Part shown: one piece after another, positions 55,545 to 64,000 of the stretch
Layout: every line of letters starts with the position of its first letter
Numbering within the stretch: position 1 is the first letter of the stretch
Source: Pseudomonas marginalis
GTDB taxonomy: Bacteria > Pseudomonadota > Gammaproteobacteria > Pseudomonadales > Pseudomonadaceae
Length of the DNA stretch: 64,000 nt
NCBI RefSeq assembly: GCF_008692035.1
Contig: NZ_VTFG01000001.1
Coordinates: 3,163,501-3,227,500, forward strand
Direction of reading: 5' to 3'
Translations under genes and position numbers: made by a program
The notes under the pieces: generated by a model
What the model saw: only the letters and a program-made list of their open reading frames with translations
Databases searched by the model: none
Told to the model about the DNA's origin: nothing

Positions 55545-57728
55545 TCAGAGCACCTTATCCAGGGTGATCGGAAACTCTCGCACCCGCTTGCCGGTGGCAT
55601 GGTAGACCGCATTCGCCACCGCCGCCGCCACCCCGACAATGCCGATCTCTCCCACGCCCTTGGACCCAAGGGCGTTGACGATCTCGTCATGTTCCTCGAC
55701 AAACACCACGTCAATCTCGCCGATATCGGCATTTACCGGGATGTGGTACTCGGCCAGGCTGTGGTTCATGTAGCGGCCCAACTGATGGTCGATCTGGGTC
55801 TCTTCATGCAGGGCCATGCCGATGCCCCACACCACCCCGCCGAGGATCTGGCTGCGGGCCATCTTCGGGTTGACCACCCGCCCGGCCGCAATGGCGCTGA
55901 CCACGCGGCTGACCTTGATCGTGCCCAAGTCTTCATCCACCCGCACTTCGACGAACACCGCCGAATGGGTGGCGGTGGCGTAACCCTCGCGTTTCTTGTC
56001 CGGCTCGCTGTCGACCTGGACTTCCACGCTCTCTTCACCGCTGTCCTTGACCAGTTGTGCCAACGACACACTCACATCGCCGGTGTGCAGTTGGCCGTCT
56101 TCAAAACGCACGGACTCGGCATCCTTGAACACCGGGTAAGTCTGCCGGGCGATGGTCAGCAGCCTCGCGCTCAACGCTTCGCAGGCTTGCTGCACGGCGG
56201 TGCCGACGGACGACACGGTGAACGAGCCGCCTTGCAGCGGCGCGGTGGGCAATGAAGAGTCGCCGAGCAGGAACACCACGTCCTCAACCGCCACGCCACT
56301 GGCCTGCGCCGCGATCTGGGTCATCACCGTGTAGGTGCCGGTGCCGATGTCCGTGGTCGCACTGCTGACGGTCAGCTTGCCCTCGGCGTCGATGCGCGCC
56401 TTGGCGCTGGCCTTCATCTGCATGGCCTCCCACACGCCACCGGCCATGCCCCAGCCGATCAACTGGCAGCCGTCGCGCATGCTGCGCGGTTCCGGGTTGC
56501 GCTGGCTCCAGCCGAAGCGCTCGGCACCTTCGCTGTAACACTCGCGCAGGGCCTTGCTCGACCAGGGCTTGTCTTCGTTCTGGTTGCGCTCGGCGTAGTT
56601 GACCAGCCGCAGTTGCACCGGGTCCATGCCCAAGGCGCTGGCCAACTCGTCCATGGCGCACTCCAGGCCGATCACGCCCAAGGCAGCGCCGGGCGCGCGC
56701 ATGTCCAGGGGCGTGAATACATCCAGCGGCACCAGTTTGTAGGTCAGTTGCACGTTGTCGCAGTGATAGAGCATGCCGCTCCACTCCACCACGTGCTCGC
56801 TGAAGTCTTCGAAGCGCGAGGTCTGGCCAATCGCCGTATGCCCCAATGCCAGCAGGCGACCATTGGCGGCGGCGCCCATCTGCAAACGCTGCAAGGTGCG
56901 CGGGCGGTAGCCGAAGGTGAACATCTGCTGGCGAGTCAGGGTGACGCGCACCGAGCGCTTGAGCGCCAGGGACGCCATCACCGCCAGCGGCAATTGATAC
57001 TGCGGGCGCAAGCCCGAGCCGAACGCGCCACCGACGAACGCGGCGAAGATCCGCACCTGGCTTTTATCCAGGCCGAACACGTCTTGCACATAGGCCTGGC
57101 AGTTCTGCGGGCCCTGGGTCTTGTCATGGATATGCAGGGTGCCGTCCGGCTGATACAGCACGGTGCTGGCGTGGGGTTCCATGGGGTTGTGGTGTTCGAT
57201 GGGGGTGCTGTAGTGCAGGTCGAGGCTGACGGCGGCAGCGGCCCACTCGGCCTGGAAGTTGCCACGCGGCTTGGGCGGCGCCTGCGGTGAAGCATGGGCC
57301 TGTTCCTGCTGGGCGAGCAGGTCGGTCTCGAAGTCTTCCCGTGCGTAGTCGATCGCTACCAGCGAGCCGGCATGCCGCGCCAGTTCCAGGTTGTCGGCGA
57401 TCACCAGGGCCAGGGGTTGGCCGCTGTACAGCACCCGGTCGTTATACAGCGGGCGAAACGGTGAACCGTCCGCCGCATCGTCATCCTGGAAGGCATCGTC
57501 GTAACGGGCGATTTTCGGCCGGTTGAGGTGATGGATAACCGCCACCACGCCCGGCAGGGCCAGTGCCCTGGACGCATCGATCGCCAGCACACGGCCCTTG
57601 GCGATGGTGCTGGACACCACACTGCCGTGGAGCAGGCCGTCCTCGGGAAACTCACCGGCATAACGCGCCTGGCCGGTGACCTTGAGCAGACCGTCGACAC
57701 GGTCCAGGGGTTTGCCAATAGCGGTCAT
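55545..57728 (-). CDS. paoC: Molybdopterin-binding subunit of aldehyde oxidoreductase (PaoC-like)
   Basis: The large subunit (727 residues) of a xanthine-oxidase-family enzyme that oxidises aldehydes. E. coli PaoC is of similar size. The molybdenum-site glutamate is E694 in KGVGEIGIVG, close to E692 of PaoC. Other blocks: FVGGAFGSGLRPQYQLP, LDMRAPGAALGVIGLECAMD and LQGGSFTVSSVGTAVQQA. The ATG overlaps the paoB stop by 4 nt. A dedicated MoCo chaperone (PaoD) is not found next to it. Confidence 0.93.
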   Translation of the reverse strand: MTAIGKPLDRVDGLLKVTGQARYAGEFPEDGLLHGSVVSSTIAKGRVLAIDASRALALPGVVAVIHHLNRPKIARYDDAFQDDDAADGSPFRPLYNDRVLYSGQPLALVIADNLELARHAGSLVAIDYAREDFETDLLAQQEQAHASPQAPPKPRGNFQAEWAAAAVSLDLHYSTPIEHHNPMEPHASTVLYQPDGTLHIHDKTQGPQNCQAYVQDVFGLDKSQVRIFAAFVGGAFGSGLRPQYQLPLAVMASLALKRSVRVTLTRQQMFTFGYRPRTLQRLQMGAAANGRLLALGHTAIGQTSRFEDFSEHVVEWSGMLYHCDNVQLTYKLVPLDVFTPLDMRAPGAALGVIGLECAMDELASALGMDPVQLRLVNYAERNQNEDKPWSSKALRECYSEGAERFGWSQRNPEPRSMRDGCQLIGWGMAGGVWEAMQMKASAKARIDAEGKLTVSSATTDIGTGTYTVMTQIAAQASGVAVEDVVFLLGDSSLPTAPLQGGSFTVSSVGTAVQQACEALSARLLTIARQTYPVFKDAESVRFEDGQLHTGDVSVSLAQLVKDSGEESVEVQVDSEPDKKREGYATATHSAVFVEVRVDEDLGTIKVSRVVSAIAAGRVVNPKMARSQILGGVVWGIGMALHEETQIDHQLGRYMNHSLAEYHIPVNADIGEIDVVFVEEHDEIVNALGSKGVGEIGIVGVAAAVANAVYHATGKRVREFPITLDKVL

Positions 57729-58714
57729 GGGCGATCTCCTGCGACGGCGGCGTCGCTCAGGGCACGGATGATTGCGCGGCGCGCCAGCTTGATCTTGAAG
57801 CCGTTGTGTTCCAGCGGCTCGGCGTCTTGCAGCACCGCGTCGGCGGCATTGCTGAAGGTTTCGCGGCTGACCGCCTGGCCGATCAGCGAGGCTTCCACCG
57901 CACGGTCGCGCCAGGGTTTATGGGCCACGCCGCCGAGGACCAGGCGCGCGTCGACGATTCGATCGCCGTCCAACTCGAGAGCGGCGGCCACCGACACCAA
58001 GGCAAACGCATAAGACGCGCGGTCGCGGATTTTCAGGTAATGGCTGTGACGGGCCAGGTGGTCTGCGGGCAATTCGATGGCGGTGATCAGCTCATCGTCG
58101 GCCAGTTGGTTGTCGCGTTGCGGCGCATCACCGGGCAGGCGGTGGAAGTCTGCAAACTCGATAATCCGCGCGCCGCCTCGGCCTTCGACATGCACCCGCG
58201 CCTCCAGCGCCGCCAGGGCCACGCACATGTCCGACGGGTGAGTGGCCACGCACTGTTCGCTGGCACCAAGGATCGCATGGATACGGTTCAAGCCTGTGCG
58301 CGCCGGGCAGCCGCTGCCGGGTTCACGCTTATTGCAGGGCACGCTGGCGTCATAGAAGTAGTAGCACCGGGTGCGTTGCAACAGGTTGCCGCCGGTGCTG
58401 GCCATATTGCGCAGTTGCGGCGAAGCACCGGCAAGGATCGCCTGGGACAGCAACGGGTAACGCTGTTCGATCAGCGGGTGCCAGGCCAGGTCGGCATTGC
58501 TCACCAGCGCGCCGATGCGCAGGCCGCCCTCGGCGGTTTGTTCAATCTCATTGAGCGGCAGGCCGGTGATATCGATCAGGTGCTCGGGGCGGCTGATGTT
58601 TTCTTTCATCAAGTCCAGCAGGTTGGTGCCCCCGGCAATAAAGCGCGACGCGGCGCTGCTCAGGTGCACGGCTGCGTGGACATCCGCCGGTTTGCTGTAC
58701 TGGAAGGGATTCAT
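57725..58714 (-). CDS. paoB: FAD-binding subunit of aldehyde oxidoreductase (PaoB-like)
   Basis: A 329-residue CO-dehydrogenase-type flavoprotein subunit. The FAD signatures FIAGGTNLLDLMKENI (about 25-40) and NMASTGGNLLQRTRC (about 103-117) are present. Like E. coli PaoB it has an insertion with extra cysteines (TRCYYFYDASVPCNKREPGS, then GCPA and SEQCVATHP) that should hold a [4Fe-4S] cluster. Its start overlaps the paoA stop by 4 nt and its stop overlaps the paoC start, giving a tight three-gene unit. Confidence 0.93.
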   Translation of the reverse strand: MNPFQYSKPADVHAAVHLSSAASRFIAGGTNLLDLMKENISRPEHLIDITGLPLNEIEQTAEGGLRIGALVSNADLAWHPLIEQRYPLLSQAILAGASPQLRNMASTGGNLLQRTRCYYFYDASVPCNKREPGSGCPARTGLNRIHAILGASEQCVATHPSDMCVALAALEARVHVEGRGGARIIEFADFHRLPGDAPQRDNQLADDELITAIELPADHLARHSHYLKIRDRASYAFALVSVAAALELDGDRIVDARLVLGGVAHKPWRDRAVEASLIGQAVSRETFSNAADAVLQDAEPLEHNGFKIKLARRAIIRALSDAAVAGDRP

Positions 58715-59235
58715 CGCTCACCTCCCTGGGCCCGGCACGCCGGCAAAGCCTCTTCGATGGCATCGCGGATATTGCTGTAGGCGCCGCAGCGGCACAGGTT
58801 GCCGCTCATCAGCTCCTGGATCTGTGCACTGTCGTGGGCACGGCCTTCATTGACCAGGCCAACGGCGGAGCAAATCTGACCCGGCGTGCAGTAACCGCAC
58901 TGGAAGGCATCGTGCTTGATAAAGGCTTGCTGCATCGGGTGCAGTCGGTCGCCGTCGGCCAGGCCTTCGATGGTGGTCAGTTCGGCGCCGTCGCACATCA
59001 CCGCCAGGGTCAGGCAGGCGTTGATGCGTTTACCGTCGCGCAATACTGTGCACGCACCGCATTGGCCGTGGTCGCAGCCTTTTTTGCTGCCGACCAGGTC
59101 CAGTTGCTCGCGCAGCAAATCCAGCAACGTGGTCCAGGGCAATACGTCGAGTTGACGGTCCTGACCATTGAGGGTCAAGCGTATGGAGTGGGCGACGAAC
59201 GGTTGGGCCGCCGCGCCATTGGGGATCGCGCTCAT
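58711..59235 (-). CDS. paoA: 2Fe-2S subunit of aldehyde oxidoreductase (PaoA-like)
   Basis: A 174-residue iron-sulfur subunit with two [2Fe-2S] sites: plant-type ligands C54, C59, C62, C74 and the all-helical site C113, C116, C148, C150 (CGYC and CRC). The start MSAIPNGAAAQPF (59235) has GAGGTG upstream; a GTG two codons earlier is less likely. E. coli PaoA has a Tat signal peptide, but here no twin-arginine or hydrophobic stretch precedes the domain, so this enzyme is probably cytoplasmic. First gene of paoABC. Confidence 0.92.
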   Translation of the reverse strand: MSAIPNGAAAQPFVAHSIRLTLNGQDRQLDVLPWTTLLDLLREQLDLVGSKKGCDHGQCGACTVLRDGKRINACLTLAVMCDGAELTTIEGLADGDRLHPMQQAFIKHDAFQCGYCTPGQICSAVGLVNEGRAHDSAQIQELMSGNLCRCGAYSNIRDAIEEALPACRAQGGER

Positions 59236-59331
59236 AAACACCTCACGGGTTGGTGTACATCCGCGGCGTTCAGGAAAGTCGCCGTCTCAGGGGTACGACT
59301 TCCCGGGGTATTGAGCGTTCAAGGTGATTGA

Positions 59332-59778
59332 TCAGCGGATATTGAGGAGGGTCTTCAAGGTGTTCCGCGGGCCGTTGATCGACGAGTTGCTGTATTCGAA
59401 CCAGCCTTGGGCCTGGACATTCAGGTCAAATACATAGATGTAGCCCATCAGCGTGCCTGCCCCGCTGCAGGCCTCGCTGACGCTGCCGACCTGGCACACG
59501 GGCGTGCGTTGCCCGCTCAGTTCGGCACCATTGAAGCGCCCCATCGGGTTGTTACCCAGGCCGACTTCCATCACCGACACTTGGGTGGGCCCACGGTGCG
59601 TGCACATCTGGGTGCTTTGCGCGCGTTCCGGGATGGTTTCCGTGCAGTGCGCCGATTCGACCTTGAATACGCGCACCTCGCTCAAGGGCGGTGCAGTCGC
59701 GCCCCACACCGGTGCCGCGCCCAACCACAGGCCGAGACAGGGGATCAGGGCTAGACTCCACGCGTTGGCTTTTTTCAT
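59332..59778 (-). CDS. DUF4879-like secreted protein
   Basis: A 148-residue exported protein with a signal peptide (start MKKANAWSLALIPCLGLWLG, cleavage near VWGA at about 26-27). The mature part reads SEVRVFKVESAHCTETIPER, with four cysteines that could form two disulfides (CTE, MCTH, PVCQVG, EACSG). The ending ending in TLKTLLNIR and the repeated VFKVES/VMEVGLG strands resemble DUF4879 (YolA-like) proteins; this family call is from memory and moderate. It is upstream of paoA on the same strand, about 95 nt away, with no proven link. Confidence 0.7.
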   Translation of the reverse strand: MKKANAWSLALIPCLGLWLGAAPVWGATAPPLSEVRVFKVESAHCTETIPERAQSTQMCTHRGPTQVSVMEVGLGNNPMGRFNGAELSGQRTPVCQVGSVSEACSGAGTLMGYIYVFDLNVQAQGWFEYSNSSINGPRNTLKTLLNIR

Positions 59779-59966
59779 GCTGTCGATGACCCGCTGTTGA
59801 ACGTCGCCGCAGTATGCCTCAAGGCCATGCGCCACACAGCCTCGGCTGCTGGTATGATGCGCCGCTTTTTCCGATCCTCTCTGGAACCACAGGCGCTTGG
59901 CGCAGTTTGTGCTTTGACTTAGAGGTCAACAAATAACGACGCAACATAGCGTCACAGGGAGCAGGC

Positions 59967-61262
59967 ATGCTGGAAAAGCTGTTTCAACTCAAGGCACACA
60001 ACACCAACGTGCGCACCGAGATCCTCGCGGGCATCACGACATTCCTGGCCATGGCCTACATCCTGTTCGTGAACCCGAGCATCCTCGGCGAGACCGGCAT
60101 GGACAAGGGCGCGGTATTTGTCGCGACGTGCCTGGCGGCGGCCATCGGTTCGACCGTGATGGGCCTGATCGCCAACTACCCGATCGCGCTGGCACCGGGC
60201 ATGGGCCTCAACGCCTTCTTTACCTACACCGTGGTGTTGCACATGGGCCACACCTGGCAGGTTGCGCTGGGTGCGGTATTCATTTCGGCGGTGCTGTTCT
60301 TCCTGCTGTCGATCTTCCGTATCCGTGAATGGATCATCAACAGCATTCCCCTGCCCCTGCGTTCGGCGATTGCCGCCGGTATCGGCCTGTTCCTGGCACT
60401 GATCGCCCTGCACAACGCCGGGATCGTGGTCGGCAACCCCAACACCCTGGTGGGCATGGGCGACCTGACCAAGCCGGCGCCTATCCTGGCCATCCTCGGC
60501 TTCATGCTGATCGTTGCGCTGGAAGCCCTGGCCGTACGCGGTGCGGTGCTGATCGGCATCCTGGCGGTGACCATCGTCTCCATTCTGCTGGGCGTCACCG
60601 CGTTTGGCGGCGTGATGTCGATGCCGCCGTCCCTGGCCCCGACCTTCCTGCAGCTGGATATCAAGGGCGCGCTGGACATCGGCCTGGTCAGCGTGATCTT
60701 CGCCTTCCTGTTCGTCGACCTGTTCGACAACTCCGGCACCCTGATCGGCGTGGCCAAGCGCGCCGGGCTGATGGGCAAGGACGGCCACATGCCGAAAATG
60801 GGCCGTGCGCTGATCGCCGACAGTACCGCCGCCATGGCCGGTTCGCTGCTGGGTACGTCGACCACCACCAGCTACATCGAATCCGCTGCGGGCGTAAGCG
60901 CCGGTGGCCGTACCGGCTTGACCGCCATCGTGGTGGCGATCCTGTTCCTGCTGGCGCTGTTCTTCTCGCCGCTGGCCGCCAGCGTACCGGCCTTTGCTAC
61001 CGCGCCGGCGCTGCTGTTCGTCGCCGTATTGATGACCTCAGGCCTGGCCGAAATCGACTGGGATGACATTACCGTTGCAGCGCCGGTGGTGATCACCGCC
61101 CTGGCGATGCCCTTCACTTACTCCATCGCCAACGGCATTGCCTTCGGTTTCATCGCCTGGACCGCCATCAAGCTGCTTTCGGGCCGCTACCGTGAGCTCA
61201 ACCCGGCACTGGTGATTCTGTCGATTCTGTTTGTGATCAAGCTGGGCTGGTTCAACGCATGA
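59967..61262 (+). CDS. NCS2/AzgA-family purine permease
   Basis: A proton-coupled transporter (431 residues) for adenine, guanine or hypoxanthine, with about 12-14 hydrophobic segments. AzgA-like blocks: [20 protein letters not shown] near 17-36, [18 protein letters not shown] near 73-90, [15 protein letters not shown] near 250-264, and [18 protein letters not shown] near 294-311. GGGAGCAGG precedes the ATG. A TATGAT -10 candidate is at 59853-59858. The stop overlaps the trmA start by 4 nt, so the two are cotranslated. Substrate preference cannot be set from sequence. Confidence 0.92.
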   Translation: MLEKLFQLKAHNTNVRTEILAGITTFLAMAYILFVNPSILGETGMDKGAVFVATCLAAAIGSTVMGLIANYPIALAPGMGLNAFFTYTVVLHMGHTWQVALGAVFISAVLFFLLSIFRIREWIINSIPLPLRSAIAAGIGLFLALIALHNAGIVVGNPNTLVGMGDLTKPAPILAILGFMLIVALEALAVRGAVLIGILAVTIVSILLGVTAFGGVMSMPPSLAPTFLQLDIKGALDIGLVSVIFAFLFVDLFDNSGTLIGVAKRAGLMGKDGHMPKMGRALIADSTAAMAGSLLGTSTTTSYIESAAGVSAGGRTGLTAIVVAILFLLALFFSPLAASVPAFATAPALLFVAVLMTSGLAEIDWDDITVAAPVVITALAMPFTYSIANGIAFGFIAWTAIKLLSGRYRELNPALVILSILFVIKLGWFNA

Positions 61263-62338
61263 CTTTTGACGCCACACGCTACACCGCTCAACTGCAAGAC
61301 AAGGTCACGCGCTTGCGTGACCTGTTGGCACCGTTCGACGCACCCGAGCCGCAGGTCTTCGAGTCGCCGCTGCAGAACTTCCGCCTGCGGGCGGAGTTCC
61401 GCCTGTGGCGCGAAGGCGGTGAACGCCACTACGCGATGTTTTCCCAGGACGACAAGCGCACGCCGATCCTGATCGAAGCGTTCCCCATCGCCAGCCAGCG
61501 CATCAACCAGTTGATGCCCCAGCTCAAGGCCGCCTGGCAAGCCAGCGCTGCCCTGAGCCACAAGCTGTTCCAGGTGGAGTTCCTCACCACCCTGGCCGGC
61601 GACGCGATGATCACCCTGTGTTATCACCGCCCGCTGGACGAGCACTGGCACACGGCGGCGAATAAGCTGGCGACTGAATTGAATGTGAGCATCATCGGCC
61701 GCTCCAAGGGCAAGCGCGATGTGATCGGCCACGACTACGTGGTGGAAAAACTCGACGTCGGCGGCCGCACTTTCAGTTACCGCCAACCCGAAGGCGCCTT
61801 CACCCAGCCCAACGGCACGGTGAACCAGAAGATGCTCAACTGGGCATACGAAGCCTTGGGCGATCGCCCGGATGACTTGCTGGAGCTGTATTGCGGCAAC
61901 GGCAACTTCACCCTGCCCCTGGCCACCCGTGTGCGTAAAGTGCTGGCTACCGAGATCAGCAAGACCTCGGTGAATGCGGCCCTGAGCAACCTCGATGAAA
62001 ACGCGGTGGGTAACGTCACCCTGGTGCGCCTCTCCGCCGAAGAGCTCACCGAAGCGTTGAACGAAGTGCGCCCATTCCGCCGCCTGCACGGCATCGACCT
62101 GAAGAGCTATGAATTCGGTAGCGTATTCGTCGACCCGCCCCGCGCCGGCATGGACCCGGACACCTGCGAACTGACCCGACGCTTCGACAATATCCTGTAC
62201 ATCTCCTGCAACCCGGAGACGCTGGCGGCGAACATTGCGCAACTGCATGACAGCCACCGCATTACCCGGTGTGCGATGTTTGACCAGTTCCCCTGGACGC
62301 ACCATATGGAATCCGGGGTGTTATTGACCCGGCGGTAA
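61259..62338 (+). CDS. trmA: tRNA (uracil-5)-methyltransferase TrmA
   Basis: Makes 5-methyluridine at position 54 of tRNA. The 359-residue protein has the SAM motif [15 protein letters not shown], the [11 protein letters not shown] loop and catalytic Cys317 in [23 protein letters not shown] is the family C-terminus. No iron-sulfur or TRAM domain precedes it, which separates TrmA from RlmC/RlmD. Its ATG overlaps the permease stop (ATGA). The 3' end overlaps the convergent DUF2442 gene by 18 nt. Confidence 0.95.
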   Translation: MTFDATRYTAQLQDKVTRLRDLLAPFDAPEPQVFESPLQNFRLRAEFRLWREGGERHYAMFSQDDKRTPILIEAFPIASQRINQLMPQLKAAWQASAALSHKLFQVEFLTTLAGDAMITLCYHRPLDEHWHTAANKLATELNVSIIGRSKGKRDVIGHDYVVEKLDVGGRTFSYRQPEGAFTQPNGTVNQKMLNWAYEALGDRPDDLLELYCGNGNFTLPLATRVRKVLATEISKTSVNAALSNLDENAVGNVTLVRLSAEELTEALNEVRPFRRLHGIDLKSYEFGSVFVDPPRAGMDPDTCELTRRFDNILYISCNPETLAANIAQLHDSHRITRCAMFDQFPWTHHMESGVLLTRR

Positions 62339-62788
62339 TTCAGCGTCCTCAGGCTCCTTCTTGCGTGGCCGGCCGCCCTTCTTGCCATTGGCTCGGGCGG
62401 CGGCGGATTTGGCGGCGCTGCTCTTGCGACCGTTGCGTGACGCTACCAGGCTGGTGGCCAGGTCCATCAGCGGCTGGCTTGTGGCGATCAGGCCCGTGAT
62501 CGAAACATCCAGATCCCGGGCCTCACAGCTAATAGCCTTGCCACCGAAACTGACTTCCAACTGCTGGAAATCTTCCTCTGAAAACCCTTCGAACTCCGGC
62601 AGCCCTGCCACCGGCAGCATGACGCGACTGCCGTCGCTGAAACCGATGGAAATGCAGTCGTCTACATAACGCACATTGCTGGCGTTGGCGTACAGGCGCT
62701 TTAGCCTACGGCCACGGGCGATTGCCTTGTCGATGTCGGCGTCAGTGAGAGGTACATAAGGTATGACTTTGGCTTTTACGATTTTCAT
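62321..62788 (-). CDS. DUF2442 protein with AT-hook-like tail
   Basis: A 155-residue protein. The middle (about 35-85) is a DUF2442 domain: [20 protein letters not shown] and a segment ending [14 protein letters not shown] are its typical features. After residue 115 comes a basic, Ala/Gly/Lys-rich tail with [13 protein letters not shown], an AT-hook-like GRPRK core, suggesting DNA binding. The ATG overlaps the upstream DUF4160 stop by 4 nt, so the two are translated together. DUF2442 and DUF4160 genes often pair like toxin-antitoxin modules; no activity is established here. The end overlaps trmA. Confidence 0.85.
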   Translation of the reverse strand: MKIVKAKVIPYVPLTDADIDKAIARGRRLKRLYANASNVRYVDDCISIGFSDGSRVMLPVAGLPEFEGFSEEDFQQLEVSFGGKAISCEARDLDVSITGLIATSQPLMDLATSLVASRNGRKSSAAKSAAARANGKKGGRPRKKEPEDAELPPGQ

Positions 62789-63213
62789 AAATTAATCCCC
62801 ACGCAATCTGGCGCTCTTACCAGATTCAAAATAGTCCGTTGCGCTACAGCGTCGTGCCAGGCGCTTGCGATGACGTAGACACCACGTCGAATGACTAACC
62901 CTGGAACCAATTCACTGGTGTCCCAGTTCCAGGAATGATTCTCCAGGCAAACCGTTTGCAGTTTTTCCCACCAAATCCTGCGTGCCCGTGCCAGATAATG
63001 TCGCTGCATGATTACCTCGCGTATGTCCTTCAGAACCGCCGTGGGTGGCCGCCTCCGTTCAGGCTCTACGTCCCACAATTCAACGTCCCCATCCAAAAAA
63101 CTGAAACGAAACCGCGCATCCCATTCCCTGCCCCTGACATGTACATGAGGCGGACAATGCTCGTCCCTGATAAACACCGAGATGACATATCCCTTATAAA
63201 CACCTACTTTCAT
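62785..63213 (-). CDS. DUF4160 protein
   Basis: A 142-residue protein with the DUF4160 signature near its start: VISVFIRDEHCPPHVHVRGR, including the HxPPHxHV pattern. The segment LWDVEPERRRPPTAVLKDI and the block MQRHYLARARRIWWEKLQ (about 82-100) complete the core. About 45 C-terminal residues (WDTSELVPGLVIRRGVYVIA) are an extension beyond the usual DUF4160 length. It is the first gene of a two-gene unit with DUF2442. The ribosome binding site (GGATGGG) is weak. Role unknown; a toxin-antitoxin-like function is only inferred from pairing. Confidence 0.82.
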   Translation of the reverse strand: MKVGVYKGYVISVFIRDEHCPPHVHVRGREWDARFRFSFLDGDVELWDVEPERRRPPTAVLKDIREVIMQRHYLARARRIWWEKLQTVCLENHSWNWDTSELVPGLVIRRGVYVIASAWHDAVAQRTILNLVRAPDCVGINL

Positions 63214-63314
63214 CGTAACCCATCCGTTAGGTTATTTTCCGCCAGGTAACAATTTCCCTCTGCCACCCGACAACCGGCTCCCTATTCCCGAAGCTGTTTC
63301 ACAGATTAGTAACC

Positions 63315-63340
63315 ACAAAAAACCCGGCGAATGCCGGGTT
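63315..63340 (-). terminator. Terminator of the TolC-family gene
   Basis: On the minus strand AACCCGGC-ATTC-GCCGGGTT is followed by a T run (TTTTTTG). It lies just after the tolC-like stop. Confidence 0.9.
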
Positions 63341-63348
63341 GTAACCAC

Positions 63349-64000
63349 TCATGCCGAAGGCTGGAAGTACCCCGCCAACGCCCGCAAGTCCTGCTCGCTC
63401 AGCAACCCCGCGTAATACTTCAACTGAATCCTGGCCAGCAGATACGCATGCCGCGCATTCGCCAGGTCGCGGCGGGCGGTGAACAGTTGTTGCTCGGCGT
63501 CGAGCACGTCGAGGTTGACCCGCTCACCGCCGCTGACGCTCTTTCTGGTCGCAGTAACCAGTGCGGTGGCTGAGCTGACGGCCATCTCGTAGGCACGCAC
63601 TTTCGCCGCACCACTGGTGTTGAGGTTGAACTGCTTGCGCAGCTCCACCAGCGTCGCCGAGGTGTGTGCGTCCAGCTCGTATTGGGCCTGGGACAGTTGA
63701 TTGGCCGCCTGGCGCGTAGAGGCCGACACCGAGCCGCCGGCAAACAACGGCAGGCTGACCTGGATGCCGACGCTGTTGGTGTCGTACTTCTGGTTGTAGC
63801 TGCTTTCCGAATCGGAGCTGGTCTGGCGGCTGCTGGCGTACAGGCTGACCTTGGGCATGTGCCCGGCGCGTTTGCGCTCCACTTCGTAGGACGCCACGTC
63901 CAGCGCGTGGTGCTGGGACTTGAGTTCGGGGTTGTTGGCCATGGCCAGTTCGCGCCAGGTTTCGAAGCGGTTGGGCTCCAGGGGCGGGATGTCGAATGGG
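63349..64000 (-). CDS. TolC-family outer membrane efflux protein (3' part)
   Basis: The C-terminal ~217 residues of an outer-membrane factor, reading to the window edge without a stop or true start (the frame continues PFDIPPLEPNRFETWRELA upstream of the first Met). The TolC signatures ELKSQHHALDVASYEVERKR, the strand-rich SVGIQVSLPLFAGGSVSAST and SVSGGERVNLDVLDAEQQLF are clear. Such proteins form the exit duct of type I secretion or RND/MFS efflux systems. Whether it serves type I secretion (AprF/LapE type) or efflux cannot be told without the neighbours beyond 64 kb. Confidence 0.9.
   Translation of the reverse strand, partial: PFDIPPLEPNRFETWRELAMANNPELKSQHHALDVASYEVERKRAGHMPKVSLYASSRQTSSDSESSYNQKYDTNSVGIQVSLPLFAGGSVSASTRQAANQLSQAQYELDAHTSATLVELRKQFNLNTSGAAKVRAYEMAVSSATALVTATRKSVSGGERVNLDVLDAEQQLFTARRDLANARHAYLLARIQLKYYAGLLSEQDLRALAGYFQPSA

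Overview
The window looks like chromosomal DNA of a Pseudomonas of the fluorescens group. Coding regions are GC-rich and the genes match Pseudomonas families throughout. Gene order is pseudomonad: recN/fur/bamE/ratAB/smpB, morA-glyA, cstA-mapZ-radA, katB-ankB-mscL-fpr and the cioAB oxidase. REP/REPIN palindromes built on GTGGGAGGGGGCTTGC lie between genes, as in that group. About 52 protein genes, one tmRNA gene, one insertion sequence and several REP elements can be supported. No rRNA, tRNA or CRISPR array was seen.

Layout. 1-4.4 kb: a sigma-32-type promoter pointing off the left edge (probably to grpE-dnaK), SOS-controlled recN, fur, bamE, rnfH, ratA and smpB. 4.5-10.1 kb: lactate module lldR-lldP-dld, without the lldD gene usually found between lldP and dld. 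10.2-13.1 kb: a small secreted protein, tmRNA (ssrA), then an accessory stretch with an MFS transporter and decayed gene remnants. 13.1-17.5 kb: cheV, an HD-GYP protein and a chemoreceptor. 17.7-28.8 kb: envelope and housekeeping genes, including an ArnT-like glycosyltransferase, two lipoproteins, a Lon-like protease, DUF3015 and DUF4105 proteins, chorismate mutase and a Gre-like factor.

28.8-37.7 kb: gdhA, ettA, morA (PAS-GGDEF-EAL) and glyA. 37.7-39.1 kb: an IS481-family element sitting inside a REPIN. 39.1-45.2 kb: cstA/yjiX/yjiA, the PilZ protein mapZ and radA. 45.2-49.9 kb: ankB, periplasmic catalase katB, mscL, fpr and a LuxR-type regulator with no luxI in view. 50-55.5 kb: rlmG, the cyanide-insensitive oxidase cioABC with an upstream Anr-like box, and an MFS exporter. 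55.5-64 kb: a paoABC-type molybdenum aldehyde oxidoreductase, a DUF4879 protein, a purine permease coupled to trmA, an overlapping DUF4160-DUF2442 pair, and the 3' part of a TolC-family gene.

Functional threads: ribosome rescue (smpB, ssrA, ettA, perhaps ratA); c-di-GMP and chemotaxis (morA, mapZ, HD-GYP, cheV, MCP); oxidative and respiratory stress (katB, ankB, fpr, cioABC); and carbon uptake (lldP, dld, cstA). The strongest candidates for undescribed biology are the DUF4160-DUF2442 pair, the Gre-like protein with a rearranged acidic tip, the HD-GYP protein lacking its usual N-terminal domain, and the decayed region beside ssrA. All function calls rest on reading motifs and synteny by eye; no database search was run.
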